Assembly: GCA_013141385.1 (NCBI GenBank)
Contig: JABFRB010000021.1
Coordinates: forward strand, 1 to 64,000
Direction: 5' to 3'
Source of the DNA: Bacteroidales bacterium
GTDB lineage: Bacteria > Bacteroidota > Bacteroidia > Bacteroidales > Tenuifilaceae
DNA length: 64,000 bases
Part shown: in pieces, positions 23,902 to 32,280 of the stretch
Layout: each line of letters begins with the position of its first letter
How positions within the stretch are numbered: the first letter of the stretch is position 1
The notes under the pieces: model-generated
Told to the model about the DNA's origin: nothing
The model's database searches: none
Seen by the model: the letters and a program-made list of their open reading frames with translations, nothing else
Translations under genes and position numbers: made by a program

Positions 23902-24831
23902 TTACCAAGCGTTAGGGTCGTCTTGAACTTCAGTTACAACCTTTTTTACATTTTTAGCAACATCTTGCCCTTTATCATTCTTTTCAACAGTGAACTCTAC
24001 AATATCACCATCATGAATCTCGTTAAAATCGCCCTCCGTAACATCAAGATAATGGAAGAAAAGATTATTTGGTGGGAATTGAACAAAGCCATACCCGTTA
24101 TTCATATTCATTGCAGCACCTTGTTTTATGGAGTCATCATCTAACTCTGCGGGTTGTTGCTTAGGCTGGCTATAATCCTGTTGTGCAAATAGGTTAACAA
24201 TAAGTTTATCATTGATTTTTAGACCATGATTAATAACCTCATGCATTGCTACAGGAAACGTAACCTCCCGGATTAAATCCTGTGATGTACGAGTAACCAC
24301 CTCACGACCCATATCATCGGTATAGTCAAAGTCCCAACTTAAAACCATAACCTTTGCTCCAATTGAATTCAGTTTGCGAATAAGCGGAACATAATCCCCA
24401 TCGGAGGTAATTAGAACAAGTACGTTAAAACGTTTGTAGAAAGCTTGTTCAAAAGCTTCGAGGGCTAACCAAACATCAATCCCTTTATCATCCTTTTTAC
24501 CACCACGGGTACGGATAGGTAGGTAGTGCGTTACTACACCTTCGGACATTAATATATCATCAAATACACGGTCGTTATATAGCTGATTTCCTCTTTGACT
24601 TGCCTCTTGTGCACTAATTCTTCCACGGAAATAATGAGCTTCAATCACCTGACAGTACTTAGAATCAACATCCTCTTCACGAGCAATCATATTTCTAATA
24701 AACTCATGCAGCCCAGCTATATTAAGCCTTTTACGTCTTGTGTGAAAGTAGTTATAGTAGTTGCTAACATGAAGAAAGTAGTTGCCATCATAAAAGACAC
24801 CAATGCGTACTAATTCTTGTCCAGATGCCAT
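23902..24831 (-). CDS. NYN-domain nuclease with C-terminal cold-shock-like domain
   Basis: This 309-residue cytoplasmic protein starts with a NYN/PIN-like domain (LabA/DUF88 type, about residues 8-190): the VFYDGNYFL acid near the start, KGIDVWLALEAF and LITSDGDYVPLIRKL give the expected Asp residues for a metal-dependent RNase. A linker leads to an OB-fold like a cold-shock domain (about 240-305: NGYGFVQFPPNNLFFHYLDV, then GDIVEFTVEKNDKGQDVAKNV). The fusion suggests an RNase that binds single-stranded RNA through its C-terminus. It is transcribed upstream of cysS from a good promoter. Confidence 0.87.
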   Translation of the reverse strand: MASGQELVRIGVFYDGNYFLHVSNYYNYFHTRRKRLNIAGLHEFIRNMIAREEDVDSKYCQVIEAHYFRGRISAQEASQRGNQLYNDRVFDDILMSEGVVTHYLPIRTRGGKKDDKGIDVWLALEAFEQAFYKRFNVLVLITSDGDYVPLIRKLNSIGAKVMVLSWDFDYTDDMGREVVTRTSQDLIREVTFPVAMHEVINHGLKINDKLIVNLFAQQDYSQPKQQPAELDDDSIKQGAAMNMNNGYGFVQFPPNNLFFHYLDVTEGDFNEIHDGDIVEFTVEKNDKGQDVAKNVKKVVTEVQDDPNAW

Positions 24832-24913
24832 AAAATAGAGGTATTTGTGTTAAATAAAATTTTGAATAGATTAATTTCCTAATTCAAAAGGGAAATGATT
24901 TTTTATTCTTGGA

Positions 24914-24943
24914 CAAAGATACACAATCTTCGTTAGGCTGCAA
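24914..24943 (-). promoter_or_regulatory. Promoter of the NYN/cold-shock gene
   Basis: On the minus strand TTG (24943-24941) and TATCTTTG (24921-24914) are 19 nt apart and match the Bacteroidota -33/-7 pattern. The 5' leader would be about 75 nt. Confidence 0.62.
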
Positions 24944-25159
24944 TTACCCTCGGCTATCAAAGTTGTTATTATACACCAATGTCATAAGAAAATACAAAGT
25001 AACTAACCCTGTAATCCCTTATGACACTAGTGAATCAGGCTTTTTATGCTATTTATCTATTGAAAAGGTGATTTACGTCAATAGTGTAAAATAATAGATA
25101 AGAAAATAAGATTATTCAAAATATGATCGATTCTTAAACCTTTTACAATGAAAAAAGGC

Positions 25160-25185
25160 ATGTAAAAAGAGTCTTATTTTTACAT
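25160..25185 (-). terminator. Terminator-like stem after the MuiA-like gene
   Basis: ATGTAAAAA (25160-25168) and TTTTTACAT (25177-25185) are perfectly complementary over 9 nt, 7 nt past the stop codon of the minus-strand gene. The stem is all A/T-rich, so its strength is doubtful. Confidence 0.5.
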
Positions 25186-25191
25186 GACGGG

Positions 25192-26793
25192 CTATTCCAA
25201 AGAAATTTGATTTTCCTTAGGATATTCGACAGAATAGGAGAACTGTAATTTTTTAGTTTCTAGAGATTTAATGCTTAAAATCCATTTCAACTGACCAATG
25301 GAAGAATTATAACTTGAACCACCTTGATCTAAAAGTTTTACCTTAACTTTTTCATTTGTTGAAACAGGGATCTGATCTTCAATTTCAATTTCAACATCTT
25401 GTTTTTTACCATTTGTTATGGTTATCTCCCAACTTCGGGTTTCGGTAACTTTAGAACCGATGAAATTCTTTTCTTTAAAAAATTTTGCTTTGGTTCGTTT
25501 TACAGCAACACTTTCATCTTTACCCAACGATAACTTTAATGTATCGCCAAAGGCTTTGGTATTAAGCGTTGTAGAACCAACAAAGTTGTTTTCAAAATAT
25601 AGGTTTGCCTCACCGTAAAGGAGGTTTAATCCTTGCCATTCAGTCATATTGGCAATTAAGTAGGCATACTCTGATAATTTTGGAGTTGTGGTATACTGAT
25701 AGGTTGCTTTAACTGTTGGCGTTTGAAGAATTGCAGTAACCGGCTGCTGTTTCGATGGAATATCGTAGAGGATATCAATATTAAATGTGAAATTGGTTTG
25801 ACTTTCGGATACTGAAACGGGCATTGGCTTGTCTAACATTGCATCATCCTTGTAAGCCATTGAAACCTCAGCCTCCTCGAATACTTTTTCTTTTTTAGCT
25901 ACCGCTGCATTTCCTCGAACAGAATAATTGAGATATGGTTGAATAATGTCAACATACCAAGGAAAAATTGTAGGTGCAGTGGATCCAGATGTTGGATTTC
26001 CAGAGGAAACGGAGAGTTTAACCTTACTCCAATCCTCACCCGTTGTTTGGTAAACATTTGCTTTATTGGTAATGCTCAAAGGTGCATTAATGCTATTCAC
26101 CCTTATATCATAAGTTGGATACCAGCCTGCTTCTATAGCAAAGTACTTTATTTTAGCGTTTGTGGCTATAGGCTTATCAGTCATGAATGTAACAAGTATT
26201 TCACTAGTATTCATAACCTTCTGAGCCGATAGATTTTGTAATTGTTCATTTAATTTTCGCAAATCCCCTTCAATATTAGCGATGAGTTCGATTTTATCAA
26301 CCCGATTCCGCTCCAACTCTTCGAATCTGGCTCGGAAATACACAAGGGAATTTTTTAGGTCTTCAAGTTTTACACCTTGATCACCTATCAATTTTTTATT
26401 CGAAACAAGAACATCTTTTTCCAAGTCAATTGTTTGCAGTAGAGCTTTTTCAAGCGTAATCTTCTTTTCAATATCTTTTTTTCTTGTTTGTAATCTAATG
26501 AAATCAGGGTTTTGTGAAAGTGAATCAAGCATGTTTTTTTGGCTTGAAACAGAAACTATAGTTGCATCGGAACAGCTAATTTGAATTGATGATTCATCGA
26601 GATTTGGAGGAAGATTAGTGAAAACCACTTTATTCTCCCCCTTTTCAAGGTTCATCTTAGCAACCCTTGTAATTTGTGCGCCTTGAGTGTAAACGGTTGC
26701 ACTCACAACTTTAGATTTTATGTGCTTCTGCTGAGCGAATATAGTTCCTAAAATTAAAGGGAACAGCAGTATGAAAATAATTGATTTTTTCAT
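25192..26793 (-). CDS. MuiA-like exported protein (DUF4140/DUF4139)
   Basis: This 533-residue protein has a signal peptide (MKKSIIFILLFPLILGTIFAQ). The N-terminal DUF4140 domain (about 28-125, KVVSATVYTQGAQITRVAKMNL) is followed by a coiled coil (about 90-190) and a C-terminal DUF4139 beta-rich domain (about 210-530, IKYFAIEAGWYPTYDIRV). The family is called mucoidy inhibitor A-like after a protein reported to affect exopolysaccharide; the biochemical role is unknown. It is probably periplasmic or in the outer membrane. It is monocistronic, with a -7 element about 50 bp upstream and a weak stem after the stop. Confidence 0.88.
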   Translation of the reverse strand: MKKSIIFILLFPLILGTIFAQQKHIKSKVVSATVYTQGAQITRVAKMNLEKGENKVVFTNLPPNLDESSIQISCSDATIVSVSSQKNMLDSLSQNPDFIRLQTRKKDIEKKITLEKALLQTIDLEKDVLVSNKKLIGDQGVKLEDLKNSLVYFRARFEELERNRVDKIELIANIEGDLRKLNEQLQNLSAQKVMNTSEILVTFMTDKPIATNAKIKYFAIEAGWYPTYDIRVNSINAPLSITNKANVYQTTGEDWSKVKLSVSSGNPTSGSTAPTIFPWYVDIIQPYLNYSVRGNAAVAKKEKVFEEAEVSMAYKDDAMLDKPMPVSVSESQTNFTFNIDILYDIPSKQQPVTAILQTPTVKATYQYTTTPKLSEYAYLIANMTEWQGLNLLYGEANLYFENNFVGSTTLNTKAFGDTLKLSLGKDESVAVKRTKAKFFKEKNFIGSKVTETRSWEITITNGKKQDVEIEIEDQIPVSTNEKVKVKLLDQGGSSYNSSIGQLKWILSIKSLETKKLQFSYSVEYPKENQISLE

Positions 26794-27328
26794 GATTTAT
26801 AGGCATTTATAAAGTACTTAATGAGGGATCAAACTTTGAATCAAATATAGCTAATACTTAGAAACTGTTTGCATTTCTTTTAGGGCCTTATTTTGAGTAT
26901 TAGAGCCTTTCGTATTGTATGCTTATTTTTTTACGACAAATTTTAGTGTTTGTCCATTTATCAGTGGATGCTAATGCTATAAGTCCTTCAGACTTTTATT
27001 TGAATAATCCCCAGTAAAACAGAGGGCAGTTAAAGGGCAATTTTAGAACTTTAAAAGGAGTCAATTAAGGCGCAATTAATATTTAAATACTTTCTTAATA
27101 AGAATTCTAAAAAAATATGAAATTCGGTTATTTAGAAAATAAACCTGATAAAAGGGTTGTTGCACCCACTAATCGATATATTACCCTATAATTAAACACC
27201 TTTGTTCTAATTAATAATATTTTATTGTAAAGATTTATTCTATTTTTTTATTGATTTTTTTTATGACTATTTACTTATGATTATAATTACTCTAACTTGA
27301 TAATTCAAACTCTTAAAAATTATATCCG
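26794..27328. other. Divergent intergenic region
   Basis: No gene is supported in this AT-rich stretch. It carries the MuiA-like gene promoter at the left and a short inverted repeat, AAGTC-cttca-GACTT, near 26980-26996 that resembles dispersed repeats of Bacteroidota. The lipoprotein promoter should be at the right end; I find only partial boxes. Confidence 0.45.
26842..26849 (-). promoter_or_regulatory. Putative -7 element for the MuiA-like gene
   Basis: TATATTTG on the minus strand matches TAnnTTTG exactly, about 49 bp before the start codon. No TTG is found at the normal -33 spacing. Confidence 0.45.
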
Positions 27329-28483
27329 ATGAAAAATCTAAAAATGTTCTATTTCGCCCTTGGAATTGTATTCCTAGGATTAGTTGGCTGCCAAAAGCAG
27401 GAACTACAAATGGTAAACCCAGAGAAAGAGGTTTTAAGTACCAAGGATAAAGCCGCTCTCGCAATGGTTGATTTGTTGAACCAACAAATCAATAATGAAT
27501 CAATTCTTGGGGAACTTACAAGCAACCCACTAGGCCAAAAACTGGACTACATCGTTAGCAATTTGAAGCAGACTTCAGATAACGAGCAAGCCATTCAGAC
27601 ACTTCGGGGTTATGTTGCTAGTACTAATGAGGTAAACAAATTGTCGGAAAAAACAGGATGTATTGAGATTCCTGAGTTATGGCTCTACCAACCTAAAGTA
27701 AAAACTGGGTCGAGCGAGATATTGGTTACTTATGTACCAGATGGTAATGAAAAGAGCTGGAAAAACATTAAGGCCTACAACCTGAAAAAAGAGGTTGTGT
27801 ATTTGGATGTAAAGACCGAACCAAATGTTAGAGTTATTGTACTTGAAACAAACGGTGCTGCAGCCATGAAGGTTAAGGTGGACTATATGAATAAAGCTTT
27901 ACAGAAAGCTGGTTTGCAATCACCAGACCTTCTCAAAAACAGAGTTAGTAGTGCTAAAGCTGGTATTGAGACTACTAAGTTGAATAAGATTAGGCTTAAT
28001 AACGATCAGGAGCCTTGGGTGAAGGGTGCTGCCGAGGTTTATGCTATAACCTCAGGTCTTCGCGATGTTAGCGGTGTTAAGTCGGCTCAAGTTGCTATTA
28101 TTGACATGCCTTACCTTGACTATGATGCTACAGACTATTACCCTAACCAACTTTTGCTATTCTGGCCCGACTATAGCTATCAAGGAGCTAACATTCAACT
28201 CTATGAACTAGATTCTAATTACAACTATCAACAACTTATAGTGATTATTATTAATGGAGTTACAACTGTTGCTGGAACGATCTCGGCACAGCCTTGGATT
28301 AATGCTCTTGGTACATTAGCATCAGCCATTGTTAATGCAATGCCCGCCGATTGGTTAACCGATAACGATGACTATGTGGACTCCTTCTATACTATTATGA
28401 AATATACAACCTATACCAATTATAATGGTGCAGGTGCCAACGCAAAGGTGACCTTAGCTCCCTTCTTCTTGCCTGAAAACTAA
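27329..28483 (+). CDS. Lipoprotein, possibly DUF3103 family
   Basis: This 384-residue protein has a lipobox (GLVGC, Cys at residue 21), so it is a lipid-anchored envelope protein. After a helical region (about 40-110) comes a beta-rich part (about 115-190, IPELWLYQPKVKTGSSEILVTYVPDG) and a C-terminal domain (about 225-384) beginning PWVKGAAEVYAITSGL and rich in Tyr and Asp (DMPYLDYDATDYYPNQLLLFW). The last part reminds me of DUF3103 proteins, but I am not certain. It is monocistronic and ends at a strong terminator. Function unknown. Confidence 0.7.
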   Translation: MKNLKMFYFALGIVFLGLVGCQKQELQMVNPEKEVLSTKDKAALAMVDLLNQQINNESILGELTSNPLGQKLDYIVSNLKQTSDNEQAIQTLRGYVASTNEVNKLSEKTGCIEIPELWLYQPKVKTGSSEILVTYVPDGNEKSWKNIKAYNLKKEVVYLDVKTEPNVRVIVLETNGAAAMKVKVDYMNKALQKAGLQSPDLLKNRVSSAKAGIETTKLNKIRLNNDQEPWVKGAAEVYAITSGLRDVSGVKSAQVAIIDMPYLDYDATDYYPNQLLLFWPDYSYQGANIQLYELDSNYNYQQLIVIIINGVTTVAGTISAQPWINALGTLASAIVNAMPADWLTDNDDYVDSFYTIMKYTTYTNYNGAGANAKVTLAPFFLPEN

Positions 28484-28826
28484 ACCATAATCGCAAATTG
28501 CGATACACAAAGAGGCTGCCTAAGCAAAATTAGACAGCCTCTTTTAATTCCCTTCCAAATAAAAAGTTGAACCATTTATTCCATTTCATAATATTACATT
28601 AGTTCGATTTAGGAAACAATGTATTAATCTATATATCAGTAATTTATTTTATTGAAGCAATGGAATTACATTAGAGTTAATGCGTATTCAGCTCGGTTTC
28701 CCGATAAAATTATGGAATGGCTGGTTTCCTAAAAGATATTTTTGTTAAAAATATATGAAATGGTTAAAGACTTGTCAAACTGTGATTTAGGTTGCAAGGT
28801 TCAGGTCAACTTTGCTATAGGCAAAC
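28484..28826. other. Convergent intergenic region
   Basis: It contains a strong terminator (28510-28545) after the lipoprotein gene. The remaining AT-rich DNA up to the LysR stop codon shows nothing I can identify. Confidence 0.5.
28510..28545 (+). terminator. Intrinsic terminator after the lipoprotein gene
   Basis: AAGAGGCTG (from 28510) pairs with CAGCCTCTT (from 28535), with an inner CTAA/TTAG continuation, and ends in a T run. It lies 27 nt after the stop codon. Confidence 0.85.
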
Positions 28827-29726
28827 TTAGTTTGCTGCTGTATCTACAAGGTTTTCCTTTAGGAACTCTATAAGCGTTTTATAGTATATTGGATAATTTG
28901 CTTTTTCAAGAAAAGCTAACCCTAAACTTCGGTACAACCCTTTAGATGTAACCCTTACCGTGGCAATCTTTCCCAATTCAACATAGGGTTTTGCAATCCA
29001 AGATGGAATCACAGCAATGCCTATATTTGATGCCACCATTTCTATCATGGCCTCAGTCATTGGCACCTCATAAATACGGCTAAGCTTAATGCCATTGGGT
29101 CGGAGTACCTTAGAATATACAAAAACCGTATCCACCGGCTTTGAAAAAATAATAAGGTTTTTCCCCTCAAAATCGGTAGGCCTGATAAATTTTCTCTTTG
29201 CAAACTCATGATTAGGAGGAACAATTGCCACCATTTCATCGTTCATAATTTCGAAGAAACGTATATTCTTACATGGTTCTGGCCTGTTTATGATAACAGC
29301 ATCAAGATCGTGGCTTTGTAATTTTTGAATAGATTCCTGAGTGTATTCTGGGTAAATCTTAATATCTACTTGAGGATGTAATTCACTGAATTTTTTCACA
29401 AGAGCAGGAAACCAGTAGTAATAGGTAAAACATGCGGTACAAATTCGAATGATACCTTTCTCACCTCTTGAAATCTCGCGGATTCCCCTATCTAGCTCAT
29501 CTATTCTTGCAAGAATATCCGCTGCCGATTTATATACGAGTTCTCCTGCTGCGGTTAAAATAAGCTTCTTATTCGACCTAACAAACAGAGTTGTTCCAGC
29601 CTGCATTTCTGCCTCCTTAAGTTGATAGCTTAGAGCCGATTGAGTTAAGCAAAGTTTGTCTTTTGATTTTGCTATACTCCCCAGCTCAACAATGTTTTTG
29701 ACCAGCCGTAGATGTTTTATTTCCAT
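28827..29726 (-). CDS. LysR-family transcriptional regulator
   Basis: This protein (299 residues from the chosen start) has an N-terminal winged helix-turn-helix (about 3-62: MEIKHLRLVKNIVELGSIAKSK, LTQSALSYQLKEAE) and a periplasmic-binding-like effector domain (about 90-290). I chose the ATG at 29726 because MEIKHLRLV is the standard LysR start; the frame extends nine codons upstream to 29753. The effector is unknown; the MetR-like start is suggestive only. It is divergent from the 4Fe-4S protein gene with about 137 bp between starts, and LysR proteins commonly regulate such divergent neighbours. Confidence 0.92.
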   Translation of the reverse strand: MEIKHLRLVKNIVELGSIAKSKDKLCLTQSALSYQLKEAEMQAGTTLFVRSNKKLILTAAGELVYKSAADILARIDELDRGIREISRGEKGIIRICTACFTYYYWFPALVKKFSELHPQVDIKIYPEYTQESIQKLQSHDLDAVIINRPEPCKNIRFFEIMNDEMVAIVPPNHEFAKRKFIRPTDFEGKNLIIFSKPVDTVFVYSKVLRPNGIKLSRIYEVPMTEAMIEMVASNIGIAVIPSWIAKPYVELGKIATVRVTSKGLYRSLGLAFLEKANYPIYYKTLIEFLKENLVDTAAN

Positions 29727-29863
29727 AAAGAAATTTTTTACAATATAAATCAAAATATTTGATCGATAATTCAGTATATCGATAAAATTTTTTAATCAAT
29801 ATCATGAAGAAAATTCGCTTTTATCGTTGATAATTAAGCACTAATATTGTAGAAAAATTACTT

Positions 29864-30565
29864 ATGAATTCGAATGATATAAAAAAACACGCAAACTTAA
29901 ATGGAGCCAAAATATGTGGCGTTGCACCAATAAATAGGTTTAATGATGCGCCAAAAGGTTTCGGACCTTTAGATCTATACCCACAAACACAATCCGTAAT
30001 TGCATTTGCAAAGCAAATACCCAAAAGTTCTTTGGACTTGTCTACTAACATTCCGTACACAGTAGTAGAACAAATTGTTTTGCAGGAAACAAATAGAATT
30101 GCTTTGGAATTAATGTTGCTGATAGAATCTCATGGGTTTAGTGCCGTTATTGTACCATCGGAACCCTATGAGTATTGGGATTCGGAAAGCAGAACTGGAA
30201 AAGGTTTAGTATCCCTAAAGCATATTGGCTATAAATGTGGAATTGGAGTGTTTGGTAAAAACCATTTGTTATATAACCCGCAAGTTGGGAGTTTAATGAA
30301 GCTGGGAGCGGTTCTTACCGATGCAGTGCTCGAACCCGATGCAATAATGGAAGTAGAAAGCTGTAAGGCAAACTGTCATCTATGTATAACCAAATGTCCT
30401 AGTGGAGCAATATCTGAAAGTGATGTTAATCAATTTAAATGCCGTGGATTCTCATCAGGTAAAACAGCTAAAGGAGATTATGTTTATTCATGCAATATGT
30501 GTCGTAAGGTTTGTCCTAATGTTTTTGGCTTTGCATATAACGAAAAGGCAAATATTTATTCGTAG
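29864..30565 (+). CDS. 4Fe-4S protein related to epoxyqueuosine reductase
   Basis: This 233-residue protein resembles the COG1600 group. The C-terminal third has two ferredoxin-like clusters: CKANCHLCITKCP (about 166-178) and CRGF...CNMCRKVCP (about 192-217). The GKGLVSLKHIGYKCGIGVFGKNHLLYNPQVG stretch corresponds to the conserved core of QueG-like proteins, but the protein is much shorter than QueG (about 310-380 residues) and lacks the HEAT-repeat tail, so it is probably a different reductase. A role in cobamide- or folate-linked chemistry is possible but not shown. It is divergent from the LysR gene. Confidence 0.8.
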   Translation: MNSNDIKKHANLNGAKICGVAPINRFNDAPKGFGPLDLYPQTQSVIAFAKQIPKSSLDLSTNIPYTVVEQIVLQETNRIALELMLLIESHGFSAVIVPSEPYEYWDSESRTGKGLVSLKHIGYKCGIGVFGKNHLLYNPQVGSLMKLGAVLTDAVLEPDAIMEVESCKANCHLCITKCPSGAISESDVNQFKCRGFSSGKTAKGDYVYSCNMCRKVCPNVFGFAYNEKANIYS

Positions 30566-30894
30566 ATATTTACTTCCAGAAAGAAATTCTGATCCAATTA
30601 CAAGGAGTAATTCTTATTTAACGAGAGTTCGATATATGTTTTAACACAGAGAGTTTATGTTCTGGATTCAACAAAATGGTTGTTTTAATAGGCTACAAAC
30701 TTGCCATAATGATGCTTATTGATGCTGAGAAGCACAGAGTACACGGAGGTTGACGATTTTGCATAAATGCAAAATCAACAATGTGTAATATCTTGAATTC
30801 TCAACTTTGCAATATAGTTCCTTATTTAGAACTCGCATTATTTAACAATAGAAGGTTAAGGTTTTTCGATTGTCGTATGTTGTGAAAATAGGTT

Positions 30895-30923
30895 AGGCTC
30901 GGCTTTTTGTTGAGCCTTTCTTT
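30895..30923 (+). terminator. Intrinsic terminator in the 4Fe-4S gene 3' region
   Basis: AGGCTC (30895-30900) pairs with GAGCCT (30912-30917) and is followed by a T-rich run. It lies 330 bp beyond the 4Fe-4S stop codon, so a long untranslated 3' tail or an unrecognised transcript would end here. Confidence 0.6.
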
Positions 30924-30959
30924 TTTAATTACCGCCTTATAGGTTCAATAGCATAAACC

Positions 30960-31147
30960 TAAATTAACGTGAGTTCGATGTAAGGTGTCATTGGCTGCGC
31001 CGAACTCGCAAGCTCGGTTCTGAGCGAAGCAAAGGATCTAATTATCTAAAGACCAGATGCTTCACTTCGTTCAGCATGACAAAGCAACAATTTAATACTA
31101 CGCTCATAATCAATGTGTTATATTTGCATCGAACTCATGTTAAATTA
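30960..31147. repeat. 188-bp element with 21-bp imperfect terminal inverted repeats
   Basis: The left end (30960-30980, ending GTGAGTTCGATG) is the reverse complement of the right end (31127-31147, starting CATCGAACTCATG) with 19 of 21 positions matching. Inside is a TGTCATT...ATGACA segment (about 30987-31082) of the kind dispersed through many genomes; a related one occurs at 34641. A third, direct copy of the end sequence (TTAACGAGAGTTCGAT) lies near 30620. Confidence 0.55.
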
Positions 31148-31206
31148 GTTATTGGAATTGCAGAAAGTTTCTTGAAATCACCTAAATCGTTTTAGTAAAT
31201 CTTTTT

Positions 31207-31214
31207 TACATTTG
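31207..31214 (+). promoter_or_regulatory. Putative -7 element for the sugar locus
   Basis: TACATTTG matches TAnnTTTG exactly, 16 bp before the lacI start codon, implying a very short leader. A -33 box is not clear. Confidence 0.48.
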
Positions 31215-31230
31215 TTCCTTTAAGATTGGA

Positions 31231-32259
31231 ATGAAGAAAAAACGCATTTCGCTGGATGATATTGCCATAAGCCTTGGTGTTTCACGGTCGTTGGTTTCGC
31301 TTGTGTTGAATAATAAGGATGCAAAGCATGGGATATCGGCTAAAACGAAGCAAAAAGTATTGACTAAAGCCAAGGAATTAAACTACAAACCGAACCACTT
31401 TGCCCGTGGATTAAGGCTTGGGAAGTCTTTTACTCTGGGGCTTATAGTTTCTGATATTGCAAATGGATTTTACTCACGAATTGCTAGGAATCTCGAAGAT
31501 CTTGCCGAGGAAAACGGTTACAACCTAATTACCTGTAGTACCGATGAAGATATTGAGCGGGAGTTGCGTTTGATTAAACTACTCCGCGAGAAGCAGGTTG
31601 ATGGGCTAATCATATCATCATCTCAGAATAATCCAATTGAATTCAACCGATTAAGAGCCGAAGGGTTTCCTGTTGTTCTGATCGACAGGTATTTTGATGG
31701 CTTAAATGTACCTGCTGTTGTTGTTCGAAATCGTGATGGAGCAAAGCAGGCTGCATTACATTTATTGGAACAGGGGTATAAAAGACCCTTGGTATTAGCA
31801 ATTGACCCGGTACATGTTTACACTATTCGTGAAAGACGTGAAGGTTTTATTGATGAGATGAAACTTCACTCCATTAACCCTATTGTTGTGAATATTCCAT
31901 TTGATAACCCATTTAAAGGCGTTGAAGATGAAATTGAAAAGTTGCTAAATAATAACCAATTATCCGATTGCATTTTTGCTTTAAATAATAATCTAGCAAC
32001 CGCCTGTTTACAAGTCTTACGCAAGCACAATATTGATGTACCCAAGAATATTGGCTTGGTTAGCTTCGATGATGTGCCCTATTTCAGTTTTATGAACCCA
32101 TCGGTAACAGCAGTATCACAGCCTATTGATGATATTAGCAGTGTAGCCTTCAATACTTTAATGGGCTGGATTAGAAACGATCAGAATAAATTAATGGAAA
32201 ACCCTATATACCTTCCTATTGATTTTGTAGTAAGGGAATCAACAATAAAAAATAGATAA
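31231..32259 (+). CDS. LacI-family transcriptional regulator
   Basis: This 342-residue repressor has the LacI helix-turn-helix at the N-terminus (ISLDDIAISLGVSRSLVSLVLNNK, about 5-28), the hinge helix, and a sugar-binding periplasmic-type domain (about 62-340: TLGLIVSDIANGFYSRIARNLE). It is the first gene of a run of five (regulator, porter, kinase, two glycosidases), so it probably senses the imported sugar or its phosphate. Spacing to the porter gene is 21 nt, which suggests autoregulation of the whole set from the promoter in front of it. The operator is not identifiable by eye. Confidence 0.93.
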   Translation: MKKKRISLDDIAISLGVSRSLVSLVLNNKDAKHGISAKTKQKVLTKAKELNYKPNHFARGLRLGKSFTLGLIVSDIANGFYSRIARNLEDLAEENGYNLITCSTDEDIERELRLIKLLREKQVDGLIISSSQNNPIEFNRLRAEGFPVVLIDRYFDGLNVPAVVVRNRDGAKQAALHLLEQGYKRPLVLAIDPVHVYTIRERREGFIDEMKLHSINPIVVNIPFDNPFKGVEDEIEKLLNNNQLSDCIFALNNNLATACLQVLRKHNIDVPKNIGLVSFDDVPYFSFMNPSVTAVSQPIDDISSVAFNTLMGWIRNDQNKLMENPIYLPIDFVVRESTIKNR

Positions 32260-32280
32260 TTCATCCTAAAACGCATAGCT

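Larger units (their letters stand above)
24832..25191. other. Intergenic region with promoter and hairpins
   Basis: No gene is supported. It holds the NYN gene promoter (24914-24943), an inverted repeat TGTCATAAG/CTTATGACA (24980-24988, 25018-25026) and the terminator-like stem of the MuiA-like gene (25160-25185). Confidence 0.5.
30566..31230. other. Repeat-rich intergenic region before lacI
   Basis: No gene is supported over 665 bp. It contains CACAGAG-type phrases (30646, 30734) common in Bacteroidota intergenic DNA, a palindrome GATTTTGCAT-aa-ATGCAAAATC (30755-30776), a terminator (30895-30923), a 188-bp inverted-repeat element (30960-31147) with a further copy of its end sequence near 30620, and the lacI promoter. 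Confidence 0.6.
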
